DNA of 64,000 nucleotides from Actinobacillus capsulatus DSM 19761 (GTDB lineage Bacteria; Pseudomonadota; Gammaproteobacteria; Enterobacterales; Pasteurellaceae): NCBI RefSeq assembly GCF_000374285.1, contig NZ_KB893931.1, positions 62,001 to 126,000 of the forward strand, read 5' to 3'. Shown piece by piece: positions 30,289 to 40,918 of this stretch (position 1 is its first letter; each line of letters starts with the position of its first letter). The notes under the pieces were generated by a model. It saw only the letters and a program-made list of their open reading frames with translations, ran no database searches and was not told where the DNA came from. The position numbers and the translations under genes were made by a program.

Positions 30289-30378
30289 TTTTATTTCTTG
30301 ATTTTAGAGAGGCGGCTATCAAAAGCTGTTTGCTAGCACCCAGAGAGTTTTTGTTAGTCGCAATTTAAAGAAATAAAA
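30289..30378 (+). promoter_or_regulatory. pnp leader stem, likely RNase III/PNPase autoregulation site
   Basis: TTTTATTTCTT at 30289-30299 pairs perfectly with AAGAAATAAAA at 30368-30378, enclosing about 70 nt. In enterobacteria a long leader stem in the same place is cut by RNase III and then lets PNPase repress its own translation. The role here is inferred from that precedent. Confidence 0.6.
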
Positions 30379-30414
30379 TGAAACGATTAAAAAGTAAATT
30401 AAGGAATTTCAAAA

Positions 30415-32556
30415 ATGAATCCAATTGTTAAGCAATTTAAATACGGTCAACATACCGTAACATTAGAAACAGGTGCTATCGCTCGCCAAGCAACGGCAGC
30501 AGTTATGGCAAGTATGGACGATACAACTGTATTCGTTACCGTAGTGGCTAAAAAAGATGTAAAAGAAGGCCAAGATTTCTTCCCGTTAACCGTTAACTAT
30601 CAAGAACGTACTTATGCAGCTGGTCGTATCCCAGGTGGTTTCTTCAAGCGTGAAGGCCGTCCGTCCGAAGGCGAAACATTAATCGCTCGTTTAATTGACC
30701 GTCCTATTCGCCCACTTTTCCCAGAAGGCTTTTTCAACGAAATCCAAGTGGTTGCAACCGTTGTTTCTGTAAACCCTCAAATTAGCCCAGATTTAGTCGC
30801 AATGATAGGTGCTTCAGCAGCACTTTCATTATCAGGTGTACCTTTCAACGGTCCTATCGGTGCGGCACGTGTTGGCTTCATTAATGACCAATTCGTACTT
30901 AACCCAACTATTTCAGAACAAAAACAAAGCCGTTTAGATTTAGTGATTGCCGGTACAGATAAAGCGGTATTAATGGTTGAATCTGAAGCGGATATTCTTT
31001 CTGAAGAACAAATGTTATCAGCGGTTGTATTCGGTCATCAACAACAACAAGTTGTAATCGAAAACATCAAAGAATTCGTAAAAGAAGCAGGTAAACCGCG
31101 TTGGGATTGGGTTGCTCCAGAGCCGAATACTACATTAATCAATCAAGTTAAAGCATTAGCGGAAGCGCGTATCGGTGACGCATACCGTATCACTGAAAAA
31201 CAAGCACGTTATGAACAAATCGATGCAATTAAAGCAGACGTTATCGCACAATTAACCGCACAAGACGAAACAATTTCTGAAGGTGCAATCGTTGATATCA
31301 TTACCGCTTTAGAAAGTTCTGTAGTGCGTGGTCGTATTCTTGCAGGCGAACCACGTATTGACGGTCGTACCGTAGATACAGTTCGTGCGTTAGATATTTG
31401 TACCGGCGTTTTACCTCGGACTCACGGTTCTGCGATCTTCACCCGTGGTGAAACACAAGCATTAGCAGTTGCGACTTTAGGTACTGAGCGCGATGCGCAA
31501 ATTATTGACGAATTAACCGGTGAGAAATCTGACCGCTTCTTATTCCACTATAACTTCCCTCCATATTCTGTAGGTGAAACAGGTATGATCGGTTCGCCAA
31601 AACGTCGTGAAATCGGTCACGGTCGTTTAGCAAAACGTGGTGTGTTAGCGGTAATGCCAACGGCGGAAGAATTCCCATATGTAGTACGTGTGGTTTCTGA
31701 AATCACCGAATCAAACGGTTCATCTTCAATGGCTTCTGTATGTGGTGCATCTTTAGCATTAATGGATGCTGGCGTGCCAATTAAAGCGGCAGTTGCCGGT
31801 ATTGCAATGGGCTTAGTAAAAGAAGAAGAGAAATTCGTAGTACTTTCAGACATCTTAGGTGATGAAGACCATTTAGGCGATATGGACTTTAAAGTAGCCG
31901 GCACACGTGAAGGTGTAACTGCACTTCAAATGGACATCAAAATCGAAGGTATCACTCCGGAAATTATGCGTATTGCATTAAACCAAGCGAAAGGTGCTCG
32001 TATGCACATCCTTGGCATAATGGAACAAGCAATTCCGGCACCTCGTGCAGACATTTCTGATTTTGCGCCTCGAATCCACACAATGAAAATTGATCCGAAG
32101 AAAATCAAAGATGTTATCGGTAAAGGTGGTGCGGTAATTCGTGCATTAACAGAAGAAACCGGTACTTCAATTGATATTGATGACGACGGCACTGTGAAAA
32201 TTGCGGCAACTGATAACAATGCAGCAAAAACTGTAATGGCTCGTATCGAAGATATTGTTGCAGAAGTTGAAGTAAATGCGATCTACAAAGGTAAAGTTAC
32301 TCGTGTTGTAGACTTCGGTGCATTTGTATCTATCTTAGGCGGTAAAGAAGGCTTAGTTCACATTTCACAAATCAAAAATGAACGTGTTGAACGTGTTGCC
32401 GACTACTTAAGCATAGGTCAAGAAGTGACTGTGAAAGTGGTTGAAATCGATCGTCAAAACCGTATTCGTTTAACGATGAAAGACATCAACAATGATGCTG
32501 CAACCCCAGCAGAAGAAACTGAAGCTCAGCCCCAAGAGCAACAAGCTGAGATCTAA
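30415..32556 (+). CDS. pnp: Polyribonucleotide nucleotidyltransferase
   Basis: 3'-5' phosphorolytic exoribonuclease of the RNA degradosome. The 713-residue product has two RNase PH domains ([31 protein letters not shown] in the first; [14 protein letters not shown] and [12 protein letters not shown] in the second), then a KH domain ([18 protein letters not shown]) and an S1 domain ([26 protein letters not shown]). The start has AAGGAAT upstream. Unlike E. coli, rpsO is not immediately upstream. The leader has its own promoter and stem. nlpI follows, as in E. coli. Confidence 0.97.
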   Translation: MNPIVKQFKYGQHTVTLETGAIARQATAAVMASMDDTTVFVTVVAKKDVKEGQDFFPLTVNYQERTYAAGRIPGGFFKREGRPSEGETLIARLIDRPIRPLFPEGFFNEIQVVATVVSVNPQISPDLVAMIGASAALSLSGVPFNGPIGAARVGFINDQFVLNPTISEQKQSRLDLVIAGTDKAVLMVESEADILSEEQMLSAVVFGHQQQQVVIENIKEFVKEAGKPRWDWVAPEPNTTLINQVKALAEARIGDAYRITEKQARYEQIDAIKADVIAQLTAQDETISEGAIVDIITALESSVVRGRILAGEPRIDGRTVDTVRALDICTGVLPRTHGSAIFTRGETQALAVATLGTERDAQIIDELTGEKSDRFLFHYNFPPYSVGETGMIGSPKRREIGHGRLAKRGVLAVMPTAEEFPYVVRVVSEITESNGSSSMASVCGASLALMDAGVPIKAAVAGIAMGLVKEEEKFVVLSDILGDEDHLGDMDFKVAGTREGVTALQMDIKIEGITPEIMRIALNQAKGARMHILGIMEQAIPAPRADISDFAPRIHTMKIDPKKIKDVIGKGGAVIRALTEETGTSIDIDDDGTVKIAATDNNAAKTVMARIEDIVAEVEVNAIYKGKVTRVVDFGAFVSILGGKEGLVHISQIKNERVERVADYLSIGQEVTVKVVEIDRQNRIRLTMKDINNDAATPAEETEAQPQEQQAEI

Positions 32557-32570
32557 TCGCACTCACACAA

Positions 32571-32602
32571 TCTATCCTCTTTAGCAGAGGGTAGATATTT
32601 TC
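32571..32602 (+). terminator. Hairpin between pnp and nlpI
   Basis: TCTATCCTCT/AGAGGGTAGA forms a 10-bp stem with one G-U pair, followed by TATTTTCTC. It is probably a leaky terminator or processing site inside the pnp-nlpI transcript. Confidence 0.6.
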
Positions 32603-32620
32603 TCAAAGGCTGCTTATCTA

Positions 32621-33559
32621 ATGTTTTCACTGATATTTAAAGTGTTTCATATCCGCTTCTTAATGTTCAATCTTTTCACATTCTTATTTCTGACCGGTTG
32701 TGTCAATCGCAATATTTCAGAAATGGTTTCGTCAAATCATTTAGCATTAGCCGAATTAAACCCGCAATTACGCTTTGAACAAGAAGTGATGGTTGTTCGT
32801 TTAACACAGGTATTACAAGAAGCAAAATTAAGCCCTGCCGAACGTGCAGATCTTCATTTTGAACGAGGTGTGCTCTATGACAGCTTAGGGTTATGGTCAC
32901 TTGCTCGTTATGATTTTGCTCAAGCTATCGGTCTCAGTCAAAAAATGGCTGCAGCTTATAACTATATGGGTTTATATCTGTTACTTGAAGATGATTACGA
33001 CAGCGCTATTGATGCCTTCAATGCCGTATTGGAACTTGATCCAAACTATAATTATACCTACTTAAACCGTGGTTTAGCTTTTTATTATAGTGGACGTTAT
33101 TCGGAAGCAGAACGTGATTTATTGCGTTTTTATGAAGAAGAAAAGCAAGATCCATATCGTGCATTATGGTTATATTTCAATGAGTTAGAACTCAAACCTA
33201 ATGAAGCAAAAGCAAATCTAATTGTTCGAGCCAAATCATTATCTCCAGATTTTTGGGGAACAAATGTGGTACATTATTTCTTAGGGGAGTTAACTCTTGG
33301 ACAACTTCGTGATAGAATAGAAAAAGAAGCGAAACCAAATACTGCTTCTTATGCGGAAATTCTAACCGAAACGTATTTTTATCTAGCAAAACAACAACTC
33401 AAACTAAATAAAACGGACGAAGCAACTACGCTTTTCCGTCTCTCTCTTGCAAATCAAGTGTTTAACTTTGTTGAGTATCGTTTTGCCTTATTTGAGCTTT
33501 CTCAGCTACGTAGTAATAGCGCAGCAGCTCAAATTACTCCCGTTGTTGGGAATAATTAG
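32621..33559 (+). CDS. nlpI: Lipoprotein NlpI (TPR)
   Basis: Outer-membrane lipoprotein with tetratricopeptide repeats. In E. coli it is an adaptor for peptidoglycan hydrolases and the Prc protease. The 312-residue product has a signal peptide and lipobox FLFLTGC (Cys about 27), then TPR units such as AAAYNYMGLYLLLEDDYDSAIDAFNAVLELDPNYNYTYLNRG around 105-150. It lies directly after pnp, the conserved order in gammaproteobacteria. ATG 32621 is used; ATG codon 15 would shorten the signal peptide. Confidence 0.92.
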   Translation: MFSLIFKVFHIRFLMFNLFTFLFLTGCVNRNISEMVSSNHLALAELNPQLRFEQEVMVVRLTQVLQEAKLSPAERADLHFERGVLYDSLGLWSLARYDFAQAIGLSQKMAAAYNYMGLYLLLEDDYDSAIDAFNAVLELDPNYNYTYLNRGLAFYYSGRYSEAERDLLRFYEEEKQDPYRALWLYFNELELKPNEAKANLIVRAKSLSPDFWGTNVVHYFLGELTLGQLRDRIEKEAKPNTASYAEILTETYFYLAKQQLKLNKTDEATTLFRLSLANQVFNFVEYRFALFELSQLRSNSAAAQITPVVGNN

Positions 33560-33791
33560 GACGATTTAAACGGTCTAATTTTGCAAATTTTTTGTAAAAA
33601 CAGACCGCTTCAACTCTTCTTTGGGACAAATTGTTAAAAGCATCTGATTTGCTTCATTACTTTATTTTTTCTTTCCTAAACTCAACAATTTATTATCAAT
33701 TGATAATGGAGCTTGAGATAATTTGTTATGCATTGTAATCCATAATTAAATTATCTATGTTAAGTCCATTACCCATTACTTATGGTTTTTT
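33560..33791. other. nlpI-deaD intergenic region and deaD leader
   Basis: It holds a degenerate inverted USS hairpin (GGTCT...AGACC, about 33572-33609), the likely nlpI terminator. A 16-bp perfect palindrome ATTATCAATTGATAAT follows at 33692-33707. The remaining AT-rich sequence would form a long 5' leader for deaD, as in cold-shock helicase genes. No coding frame is seen. Confidence 0.55.
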
Positions 33792-35627
33792 ATGACAACT
33801 AATTCTTTAACTTTCGCAGACTTAGGTCTTCCACAATCAATTCTTGACGCAGTAAATGAAATCGGCTTTGTAAACCCATCGCCAATTCAACAAGAAACAA
33901 TCCCACATTTATTGGCTGGTCGTGACGTACTTGGTATGGCACAAACCGGTAGTGGTAAAACAGCAGCATTCTCTTTACCGTTACTTGCACAAATTGATCC
34001 AACACAACGCCACCCACAAATGTTAGTGATGGCACCAACTCGTGAATTAGCGATCCAAGTAGCAGATGCGTGCGAACAATTTACTAAAAATATGAAAGGC
34101 GTGCGTGTTGTAACCGTTTACGGTGGTCAACGTTATGACATTCAATTACGTGCACTAAAACAAGGTTCGCAAGTTATTGTTGGTACTCCGGGTCGTATTC
34201 TTGACCATATTCGTCGTGGCACATTAGATCTATCTGCACTTCAATCTATCGTATTAGATGAAGCGGATGAAATGTTACGTATGGGCTTTATTGACGATGT
34301 TGAAACAGTGATGGCGGAATTACCGGAAAATCACCAAACAGCATTATTCTCTGCGACGATGCCTGAACCGATTCGTCGTATTACTCGTCGCTTTATGAAA
34401 GATCCGCAAGAAGTTAAAATTCAAGCAACTCAACGTTCTGCGCCAGATATCACGCAAAGCTACTGGCTAGTAAACGGCTTCCGTAAAAATGATGCATTAT
34501 TACGTTTCTTAGAAGTAGAAGAATTTGATGCTGCAATTATCTTTACCCGTACCAAAACCGGTACAATTGACATTACCGAATTATGTGAGCGTAACGGCTA
34601 CCGTGCAGCGGCACTAAATGGTGATATGACTCAACAGGCACGTGAGCAAACATTAGAAAAATTAAAATCAGGTCGTTTAGATATCTTAGTTGCAACCGAC
34701 GTTGCAGCTCGTGGTATTGATATCGAACGCATCAGCCTTGTAGTAAACTTTGATATTCCGTTAGATGCGGAATCTTATGTTCACCGTATCGGTCGTACCG
34801 GTCGTGCCGGTCGTTCGGGACGTGCGTTATTATTCGTAGAACCTCGTGAACGTCGTTTACTGCGTAATATCGAACACTTAATGAAAAAACCGATCGATGA
34901 AGTGGCAATTCCAAATCACGAAATTCTAATGGAAAAACGTCGCGAGAAATTCAAAGCACGTGTTTCAGCACAATTAGAACACCACGATTTAGAGAAATAC
35001 CGTGAATTACTTGAAGATTTATTTACTGCCGACCAAGACCACGAGGAATTAGCAGCGGCAATGATGATGATGCTTCAAGAGAAACAAAAACTCATTCTTC
35101 CGCCGGATCCGGAAATTCGTGCAGCTCGTGGCGAACGTGGTCGCAGAGACCGTAATGACCGTCGTGGTGGCCGTGAACACCGTGAAAATAACGGGGTAGC
35201 AATGGATTTATATCGTATCGAATTAGGTCGTGAAGACGGTGTGGAAGTACGTCATATCGTAGGTGCTATCGCTAACGAAGGCGATATTAGCAGCCGCTAT
35301 ATCGGTCACATTAAATTACACGATACTTACTCTACCATTGAGTTACCACAAGGTATGCCGAATCACATCGTGCAACACTTTGCACAAAAAGCACGAGTGT
35401 TAAATAAACAAATGCAAATGTCTTTATTAGGCCCTGCAGGCGGTGTGAATAGCCAACCGTTTGAAGAACGCCGTGGTGGCACTCGTCGCAATGACCGTTC
35501 TGATCATCGTGGTTACAGCGATCGTGGTGGTCGTTCTGACCGTCGTGAAGGTGGCTTTAACGACCGTAAAAAAGGCGGTTTTAAAGAAAAACGTTTCAAT
35601 AGCAAAGGTCGTGGTCGTCGTGACTAA
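33792..35627 (+). CDS. deaD: ATP-dependent RNA helicase DeaD (CsdA)
   Basis: DEAD-box helicase for ribosome assembly and mRNA decay at low temperature. The 611 residues contain the Q motif, Walker [22 protein letters not shown], and [12 protein letters not shown] DbpA-like RNA-binding domain follows ([32 protein letters not shown]), then an Arg/Gly-rich tail ([11 protein letters not shown]). Its place after pnp-nlpI is conserved in gammaproteobacteria. A terminator lies 15 nt after the stop codon. Confidence 0.96.
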   Translation: MTTNSLTFADLGLPQSILDAVNEIGFVNPSPIQQETIPHLLAGRDVLGMAQTGSGKTAAFSLPLLAQIDPTQRHPQMLVMAPTRELAIQVADACEQFTKNMKGVRVVTVYGGQRYDIQLRALKQGSQVIVGTPGRILDHIRRGTLDLSALQSIVLDEADEMLRMGFIDDVETVMAELPENHQTALFSATMPEPIRRITRRFMKDPQEVKIQATQRSAPDITQSYWLVNGFRKNDALLRFLEVEEFDAAIIFTRTKTGTIDITELCERNGYRAAALNGDMTQQAREQTLEKLKSGRLDILVATDVAARGIDIERISLVVNFDIPLDAESYVHRIGRTGRAGRSGRALLFVEPRERRLLRNIEHLMKKPIDEVAIPNHEILMEKRREKFKARVSAQLEHHDLEKYRELLEDLFTADQDHEELAAAMMMMLQEKQKLILPPDPEIRAARGERGRRDRNDRRGGREHRENNGVAMDLYRIELGREDGVEVRHIVGAIANEGDISSRYIGHIKLHDTYSTIELPQGMPNHIVQHFAQKARVLNKQMQMSLLGPAGGVNSQPFEERRGGTRRNDRSDHRGYSDRGGRSDRREGGFNDRKKGGFKEKRFNSKGRGRRD

Positions 35628-35642
35628 TTCACGTTGTTAACT

Positions 35643-35669
35643 AAATGCCCCAGTTTTGGGGCATTTTGC
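35643..35669 (+). terminator. Terminator of deaD
   Basis: AAATGCCCC-AGTTTT-GGGGCATTTT, a strong stem with trailing Ts, directly after deaD. Confidence 0.9.
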
Positions 35670-35710
35670 TATCCAATCAAGCGGTTAAATTTTTTCTAAT
35701 TTTTACGATT

Positions 35711-36244
35711 ATGTTTATCAAACCTCAAACGACCCAATGTTCACTAGCCATCTCAGCACAAGATATTCACTTTATGCAATATGCTTTAGCATTAGCGGAT
35801 CGTGCGGAAGCAATAGGTGAAATTCCTGTTGGCGCAGTTCTGATCGATAGCGATGGAAACATTATTGGTGAAGGCTGGAACCAAGTGATTCAACTTGCCG
35901 ATCCTAGTGCGCATGCAGAAATGCTTGCAATACGTCAAGCAGGTAAAGTACAAAATAACTATCGCTTATTAGGTTGTACTCTATATGTCACTTTAGAACC
36001 TTGCACTATGTGTGCCGGAGCTATTTTACATAGTCGCTTACATCGCTTAGTTTTTGGTGCGAGTGACTATAAAACCGGTGCTATCGGTTCGAGATTTCAT
36101 CTGTTTGAAGATTACAAAATGAACCATTTTCTTGAAATTCGAGGAGGAGTATTAGCGGAAGACTGTAGCCAAAAAATCAGCCGATTCTTTCAACGTCGTC
36201 GTCAAGAACAGAAGCAACAGAAACAAACAATCTCAAGCTCTTAG
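35711..36244 (+). CDS. tadA: tRNA-specific adenosine deaminase
   Basis: Converts the wobble adenosine of tRNA-Arg (ACG) to inosine. The 177-residue product has the zinc deaminase motifs HAEMLAIRQ (His ligand and catalytic Glu) and PCTMCAGAILHSR (two Cys ligands). The ATG at 35711 is preferred to the longer open frame, which would begin inside the deaD terminator. An N-terminal tail of about 20 residues precedes the usual start of the domain. A Gln/Arg-rich tail ends it. The next gene begins 10 nt later. Confidence 0.93.
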   Translation: MFIKPQTTQCSLAISAQDIHFMQYALALADRAEAIGEIPVGAVLIDSDGNIIGEGWNQVIQLADPSAHAEMLAIRQAGKVQNNYRLLGCTLYVTLEPCTMCAGAILHSRLHRLVFGASDYKTGAIGSRFHLFEDYKMNHFLEIRGGVLAEDCSQKISRFFQRRRQEQKQQKQTISSS

Positions 36245-36254
36245 GTAATATCCG

Positions 36255-37643
36255 GTGAAAAAATTAAGCTATCTACTCAATAAGCAGCAAACTACACCAC
36301 TTTATTTACAACTTTATCAGCAAATCAAGCGGTCTATTTATAGCCAAGAATTGCAACTTGGCGATAAATTGCCGTCTAAGCGTCACCTCTGCGAACACTT
36401 ACAAATCAGCCAAAACACGGTGGAAAGTGCCTATGCACAGCTGTTAGCGGAAGGCTATATCGAATCCAAGCCTCGCAGCGGTTTCTTTGTCTGTTTTCAA
36501 GCTGAGCTGACTTATCCGAGTGCTAATGTCGTAAAAAATTTTATAAATTCGACCGCTTCTACAAAGTATGAGATAGATTTCAACTCAAATAAAATCGATA
36601 GCCAATCTTTTCCATTGAACCGTTGGAAAAAGTGTGCCAATTGGACAAATAAAGATTTTTTAAATATGGGTGACAAGCAAGGCGACCTCAATTTACGTCA
36701 ACAGATCTCCCAATATTTATTGGCTTCACGCGGGGTAAATTGCGAGCCGGAACAAATCGTGATTGGAGCGGGCGTAGAAAGCTGCTTACAGCAATTGATT
36801 TTATTATTTCAACAGCTCAACCCTACTATGAATTGGGCGATGGAATCTTACGGTTATCCTACGGTAGAAAAATTGTTGAATCTCTATCAAAAGCCGATTT
36901 TTAAAATGCCATTCAGCTCGGAAAATTATCAACTAGATATACCTTTCTTGGAACAGAACCAAATTAACGTCGCTTATTTAACCCCCTCACATTTATATCC
37001 GTTCGGCCATATTTTAACAATCGGACAACGCCAACAATTACTCGAATGGGCGACAGCACAAGACGGGCGCTATATTATTGAAGACGACTATGACAGTGAG
37101 TTCCGTTATACCGGCAAACCGATTCCCTCATTGCAAAGTTTAGACCGGCAAGATAAAGTGATCTATTTAGGATCATTTTCTAAATTACTTATGCCCTCGT
37201 TGCGGATTGCTTTTTTAGTGTTACCACGCAATTTATTAGCAGCATATCAACAATATTGTGCCTTTTTTAATGCTTCAGTTTCACGGTTGGAACAACAGCG
37301 TTTAGCCAAATTTATTCAATCCGGTGAATTTGAAAAGCACATTAACCGAATGCGTAAAGTATACCGCCGTAAAATGGAATTATTGTGTGAGCTACTCTCG
37401 CTCCATACTAAACAGATTAAATATTATGGCGAACATTCCGGCTTCTATTTACTGATCGAATTATTAAACGAAACAAGATCATTAGATCAATTAGTTGAAC
37501 TGGCAAAAACACAGAAAATTAAGGTCTATCCGATTCATCATCAGCAACGCAGATTATTTAGTTTAGGTTTCGGCCATTTATCGAAGGAACAGCTTCGGGA
37601 AGGATTGAATAAGTTGTTGCATTGTTGGGATATTGCTCGCTAG
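36255..37643 (+). CDS. MocR-like GntR/aminotransferase fusion regulator
   Basis: A 462-residue transcription factor with an N-terminal GntR winged helix (TTPLYLQLYQQIKRSIYSQELQLGDKLPSKRHLCEHLQISQNTVESAYAQL region) joined to a fold-type I aminotransferase domain. The domain keeps the PLP pieces, with the lysine in LGSFSKLLMPSLRIAFLVLP and EDDYDSEFRY before it. GTG 36255 is the start, preceded by AGGT. It is like PdxR and other MocR proteins that sense PLP or amines. No pdxST genes are adjacent, so the target is uncertain. Coupled closely to tadA. Confidence 0.83.
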   Translation: MKKLSYLLNKQQTTPLYLQLYQQIKRSIYSQELQLGDKLPSKRHLCEHLQISQNTVESAYAQLLAEGYIESKPRSGFFVCFQAELTYPSANVVKNFINSTASTKYEIDFNSNKIDSQSFPLNRWKKCANWTNKDFLNMGDKQGDLNLRQQISQYLLASRGVNCEPEQIVIGAGVESCLQQLILLFQQLNPTMNWAMESYGYPTVEKLLNLYQKPIFKMPFSSENYQLDIPFLEQNQINVAYLTPSHLYPFGHILTIGQRQQLLEWATAQDGRYIIEDDYDSEFRYTGKPIPSLQSLDRQDKVIYLGSFSKLLMPSLRIAFLVLPRNLLAAYQQYCAFFNASVSRLEQQRLAKFIQSGEFEKHINRMRKVYRRKMELLCELLSLHTKQIKYYGEHSGFYLLIELLNETRSLDQLVELAKTQKIKVYPIHHQQRRLFSLGFGHLSKEQLREGLNKLLHCWDIAR

Positions 37644-37677
37644 CAAGCGGTCAAATTTAGCGATTTTTTGCAAAAAT

Positions 37678-37706
37678 AAAGGCACGTAAATACGCGCCTT
37701 TTTCTT
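37678..37706. terminator. Bidirectional terminator between the MocR gene and frr
   Basis: GGCACGTAAATACGCGCC forms a GC-rich stem with As before and Ts after, so it works in both directions. It lies between convergent genes and next to a USS copy at 37643-37655. Confidence 0.75.
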
Positions 37707-37719
37707 CATTCAGCAAAGA

Positions 37720-38277
37720 TTAGAAATCTAATAATTCTTTTTCTTTTGCCGCTAATACTTCATCGACTTTTTTCACATAGCCGTCAGTGATTTTTTGGAT
37801 TTCATCTTGTGCTTTACGCTCTTCGTCTTCACTGATTTCTTTATCTTTTAATAACGCTTTGATCTGGTCATTTGCATCACGGCGTACGTTACGAATCGCC
37901 ACTTTACCTTGCTCGCCTTCTGCTTTTACTATTTTAATTAAATCACGACGACGTTCTTCTGTTAATGGTGGAAGTGGAACACGGATTGTTGCACCAGCTG
38001 ATGAAGGGTTTAAACCTAAATCAGACGTTAAAATCGCTTTTTCTACTGCGCTAATTAAAGAACGGTCAAATACGTTTACCGCTAATGTACGCGCATCTTC
38101 CGCAACCACGTTTGCTACTTGACGAAGTGGTGTCGCAGAACCGTAATATTCTACTTGGATACCGTCTAAAAGGCTTGGTTGTGCACGACCGGTACGAATT
38201 TTAGAAATATGGCTTTTTAACGCTTCTAAGCTCTTTTCCATACGATCTTGCGCATCTTTTTTAATTTCGTTGATCAT
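37720..38277 (-). CDS. frr: Ribosome recycling factor
   Basis: Splits post-termination ribosomes with EF-G. The 185-residue product is full length, with the tRNA-mimicking helical bundle ([31 protein letters not shown] near 22-52, then [21 protein letters not shown]). Its ATG has an AAGGAAC-like SD. It lies 205 nt downstream of pyrH, with a hairpin in between, so it probably also has its own promoter. Confidence 0.97.
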   Translation of the reverse strand: MINEIKKDAQDRMEKSLEALKSHISKIRTGRAQPSLLDGIQVEYYGSATPLRQVANVVAEDARTLAVNVFDRSLISAVEKAILTSDLGLNPSSAGATIRVPLPPLTEERRRDLIKIVKAEGEQGKVAIRNVRRDANDQIKALLKDKEISEDEERKAQDEIQKITDGYVKKVDEVLAAKEKELLDF

Positions 38278-38418
38278 TTGTTGTTCCTTTCAATATTTGA
38301 GTCAATAAACTTGCCAATTCTACCTAAATCCCTTTCATTTTCATAGTCCTAACACCAAATTTCTCGTTTTGTTCAAACATTTTACAGACGTTAAAAGCAA
38401 ATAACAGGCAATAAAAAA

Positions 38419-38462
38419 CGGTCTGTTTTCCTGATTTGCAAATCATTAAAGAAAACAGACCG
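38419..38462 (-). terminator. Hairpin downstream of pyrH containing a USS
   Basis: CGGTCTGTTTTC pairs exactly with GAAAACAGACCG over a 20-nt loop, 20 nt past the pyrH stop codon. One arm is part of an ACCGCTTGT uptake signal. Confidence 0.75.
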
Positions 38463-38482
38463 CTTGTAGATCATTCAGATAA

Positions 38483-39196
38483 TTAAGAAATAATCGTACC
38501 TTCAGTTGTACCAGTTACCACTTGTTTTAATGCGCCCGGTTTAACCATATTGAATACACGAATCGGCATACTATGATCACGCGCCAACGTAAATGCCGCT
38601 AAGTCCATTACTTGTAACTCTTGGTCGATAACTTCCGCATAGCTTAATTGGTTGTAAAGTTTCGCATCAGCAAATTTAGCCGGATCTTTATCATATACAC
38701 CGTCAACTTTAGTTGCTTTTAATACCACATCCGCTTCAATTTCGATACCACGTAAACACGCTGCAGAGTCTGTGGTAAAGAACGGACTACCTGTACCGGC
38801 AGAGAAAATCACCACACGTTTTTCACGTAACATTTTGATCGCTTCAGACCAGTTATAAGTATCGCAAATACCGTTTAATTGGAATGCCGACATTAATTTT
38901 GCATTTACATCAGCACGGTGTAATGCATCACGCATTGCTAAACCGTTCATTACAGTTGCAAGCATGCCCATATGGTCGCCCACAACACGGTTCATACCCG
39001 CTTTTGCTAATTTTGCGCCACGGAACAAGTTACCGCCACCAAGCACAACGCCAACTTCTACGCCCATTTCTACTAATTCTTTTATTTCTAACGCCATACG
39101 ATCCAAAATTGATGGATCGATGCCGAAGCCTTCATCACCTTGTAGCGCTTCGCCACTTAACTTTAATAAAATACGGTTGTAGATTGGTTTACTCAT
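38483..39196 (-). CDS. pyrH: Uridylate kinase
   Basis: Phosphorylates UMP to UDP in pyrimidine nucleotide synthesis; hexameric amino-acid-kinase fold. The 237 residues show [31 protein letters not shown] and [16 protein letters not shown]. It is transcribed towards frr, as in E. coli, but rpsB-tsf are about 9 kb away, so the usual rpsB-tsf-pyrH-frr cluster is split here. Confidence 0.97.
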   Translation of the reverse strand: MSKPIYNRILLKLSGEALQGDEGFGIDPSILDRMALEIKELVEMGVEVGVVLGGGNLFRGAKLAKAGMNRVVGDHMGMLATVMNGLAMRDALHRADVNAKLMSAFQLNGICDTYNWSEAIKMLREKRVVIFSAGTGSPFFTTDSAACLRGIEIEADVVLKATKVDGVYDKDPAKFADAKLYNQLSYAEVIDQELQVMDLAAFTLARDHSMPIRVFNMVKPGALKQVVTGTTEGTIIS

Positions 39197-39287
39197 TTTA
39201 ATTGCCTCTTAACTGTATGGACTAAACACAAAATTACGTTATTATAGAGCAATCCTGCTCTACGATAAACTGAAAAATTTTAACAAA

Positions 39288-40850
39288 ATGAAATCAATCT
39301 CTGTTTTTAGCGTTATTGCTGCATTTCTGTTAGCAACATTTGCCAGCTACTTAATGTTGATAGGTTCAGGATTTTTTCCTAAACCGACTATTTTGGAAAT
39401 ACTGTTCGGTATATTCTTAATTATTGTGCTTACCAGCAACAAATGGACTTACTACTTTCTGTTACTACCAATTAGCATTAGTTACGCATTATACACACCC
39501 GTTGGGCTTAAGTTCGGCAAGCCAACTTATGAATATATTGCCTCCATTTTTGCAACCGATATGATGGAGAGTAAAGAATTCATTACTCAATTTCCTATAC
39601 TCCATATTTTGGCAGGCATTGCGATTGTGCTAGCGGTCATTTTTTACCGAAAAATTACACATCGCTAAAATATTCATTTTTTAAAAAACAAGACATTTGT
39701 AATAGTGGCATTTGTACTTATGCTATTCTCACTTGCTCCATTTAAATTCTTCCAAGAATTTTATCAATCAAGCCTAAAAGTGAAAAAAGAGTTAGATGTA
39801 TTGAATAATTTAACGCTAGATTCCGAATGGGGAGAATCGACACTAGGTGAAAGCTCAACTTACGATGACTATGTACTAATTATGGGTGAAAGTGCAAGAA
39901 AAGATTACCACCATGCCTATGGCTATCCCATTCCCAACACACCGTTTATGAGTTCAGCAAAGGGTACGCTTGTTGATGGTTTAACCTCAGGGGGAACAAA
40001 TACTATCGCTTCATTACGTTTAATGCTAACTAAGCCCGATACAAAAAAATGGGAGGCAAATTATCAATTAACACTCATAGATTTAATTAAATCTGCAGGC
40101 ATTAAAACCTATTGGCTTTCTAACCAAGGCTATTTGGGAAATTATGATACGCCTATTTCCTCTATCGGCAATAAGAGTGATGTAAAAATTTTCACTAAAG
40201 CAGGAGACTCGCTTAATACGAATGTTAGTGATTTTGAGCTGTTTCCTCACTTTGCCAAAGTAATCGAAGAGCCTACTAAGGGTAAACCTTTTATTTTCTT
40301 ACATTTATACGGCTCACACTCTATTACTTGCGATCGCTTAACCGATTACCCAAAAATATTTGATGATGAAAAGTTGCCTAAACGCTATTTTAATGTGAAT
40401 TGTTATATTTCTTCTATTAAAAAAACCGACGAGTTATTGAATCGTGTTTATGAAATATTAGTGGAAAATCAAAAAATTAATCAACGCTCTTTCTCAATGA
40501 TTTATCTATCTGACCATGGCTTATCACACGAAATATCTAAAGAGAATATTGTGATTCATAACGGAAAAGACAGAAGCCGATTACATTACGATATTCCACT
40601 GTTTAAAATATCAAGCGATGATACAACACGTAATGTTCATAAAGCATTTAAATCAGGGTTAAATTTTACAAACAGTATTGCAAATTGGATCGGTATTGAG
40701 AATACTTTATTAGATAAAGAGATTAATCTCTTTAATAACAAAAGCGATAAAAGCGATTATGGCTTAAAGAAAATTATTAAGGAAAATTGCACAGTAGACG
40801 ATCCTGCTGTACCAATTCCTAATAGGCATTTATATAAAGCAACTAAATAA
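39288..40850 (+). pseudogene. Phosphoethanolamine transferase (EptA/Cpt-like), interrupted by an in-frame stop
   Basis: Two open frames (39288-39668 and 39705-40850) lie in the same phase and are divided only by TAA at 39666-39668. Read through, they give a protein of about 520 residues. An N-terminal membrane part has several helices (FSVIAAFLLATFASYLMLIGSG, ILFGIFLIIVLTSNKW). A periplasmic sulfatase-fold transferase domain follows, with YVLIMGESARKDYHHAYGYP, nucleophile Thr in SGGTNTIASLR, HLYGSHSITCDRL and YLSDHGLSHE. Such enzymes add phosphoethanolamine to lipid A or core sugars. The break is either a true nonsense mutation or a sequence error; the acceptor cannot be told. Confidence 0.85.
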
Positions 40851-40918
40851 TTACAAAAATTTAGCAGCTGTGTTGCTACATTATTCTTTGTTTCTTAAAA
40901 ACTAAAAAGCAAGATTTT

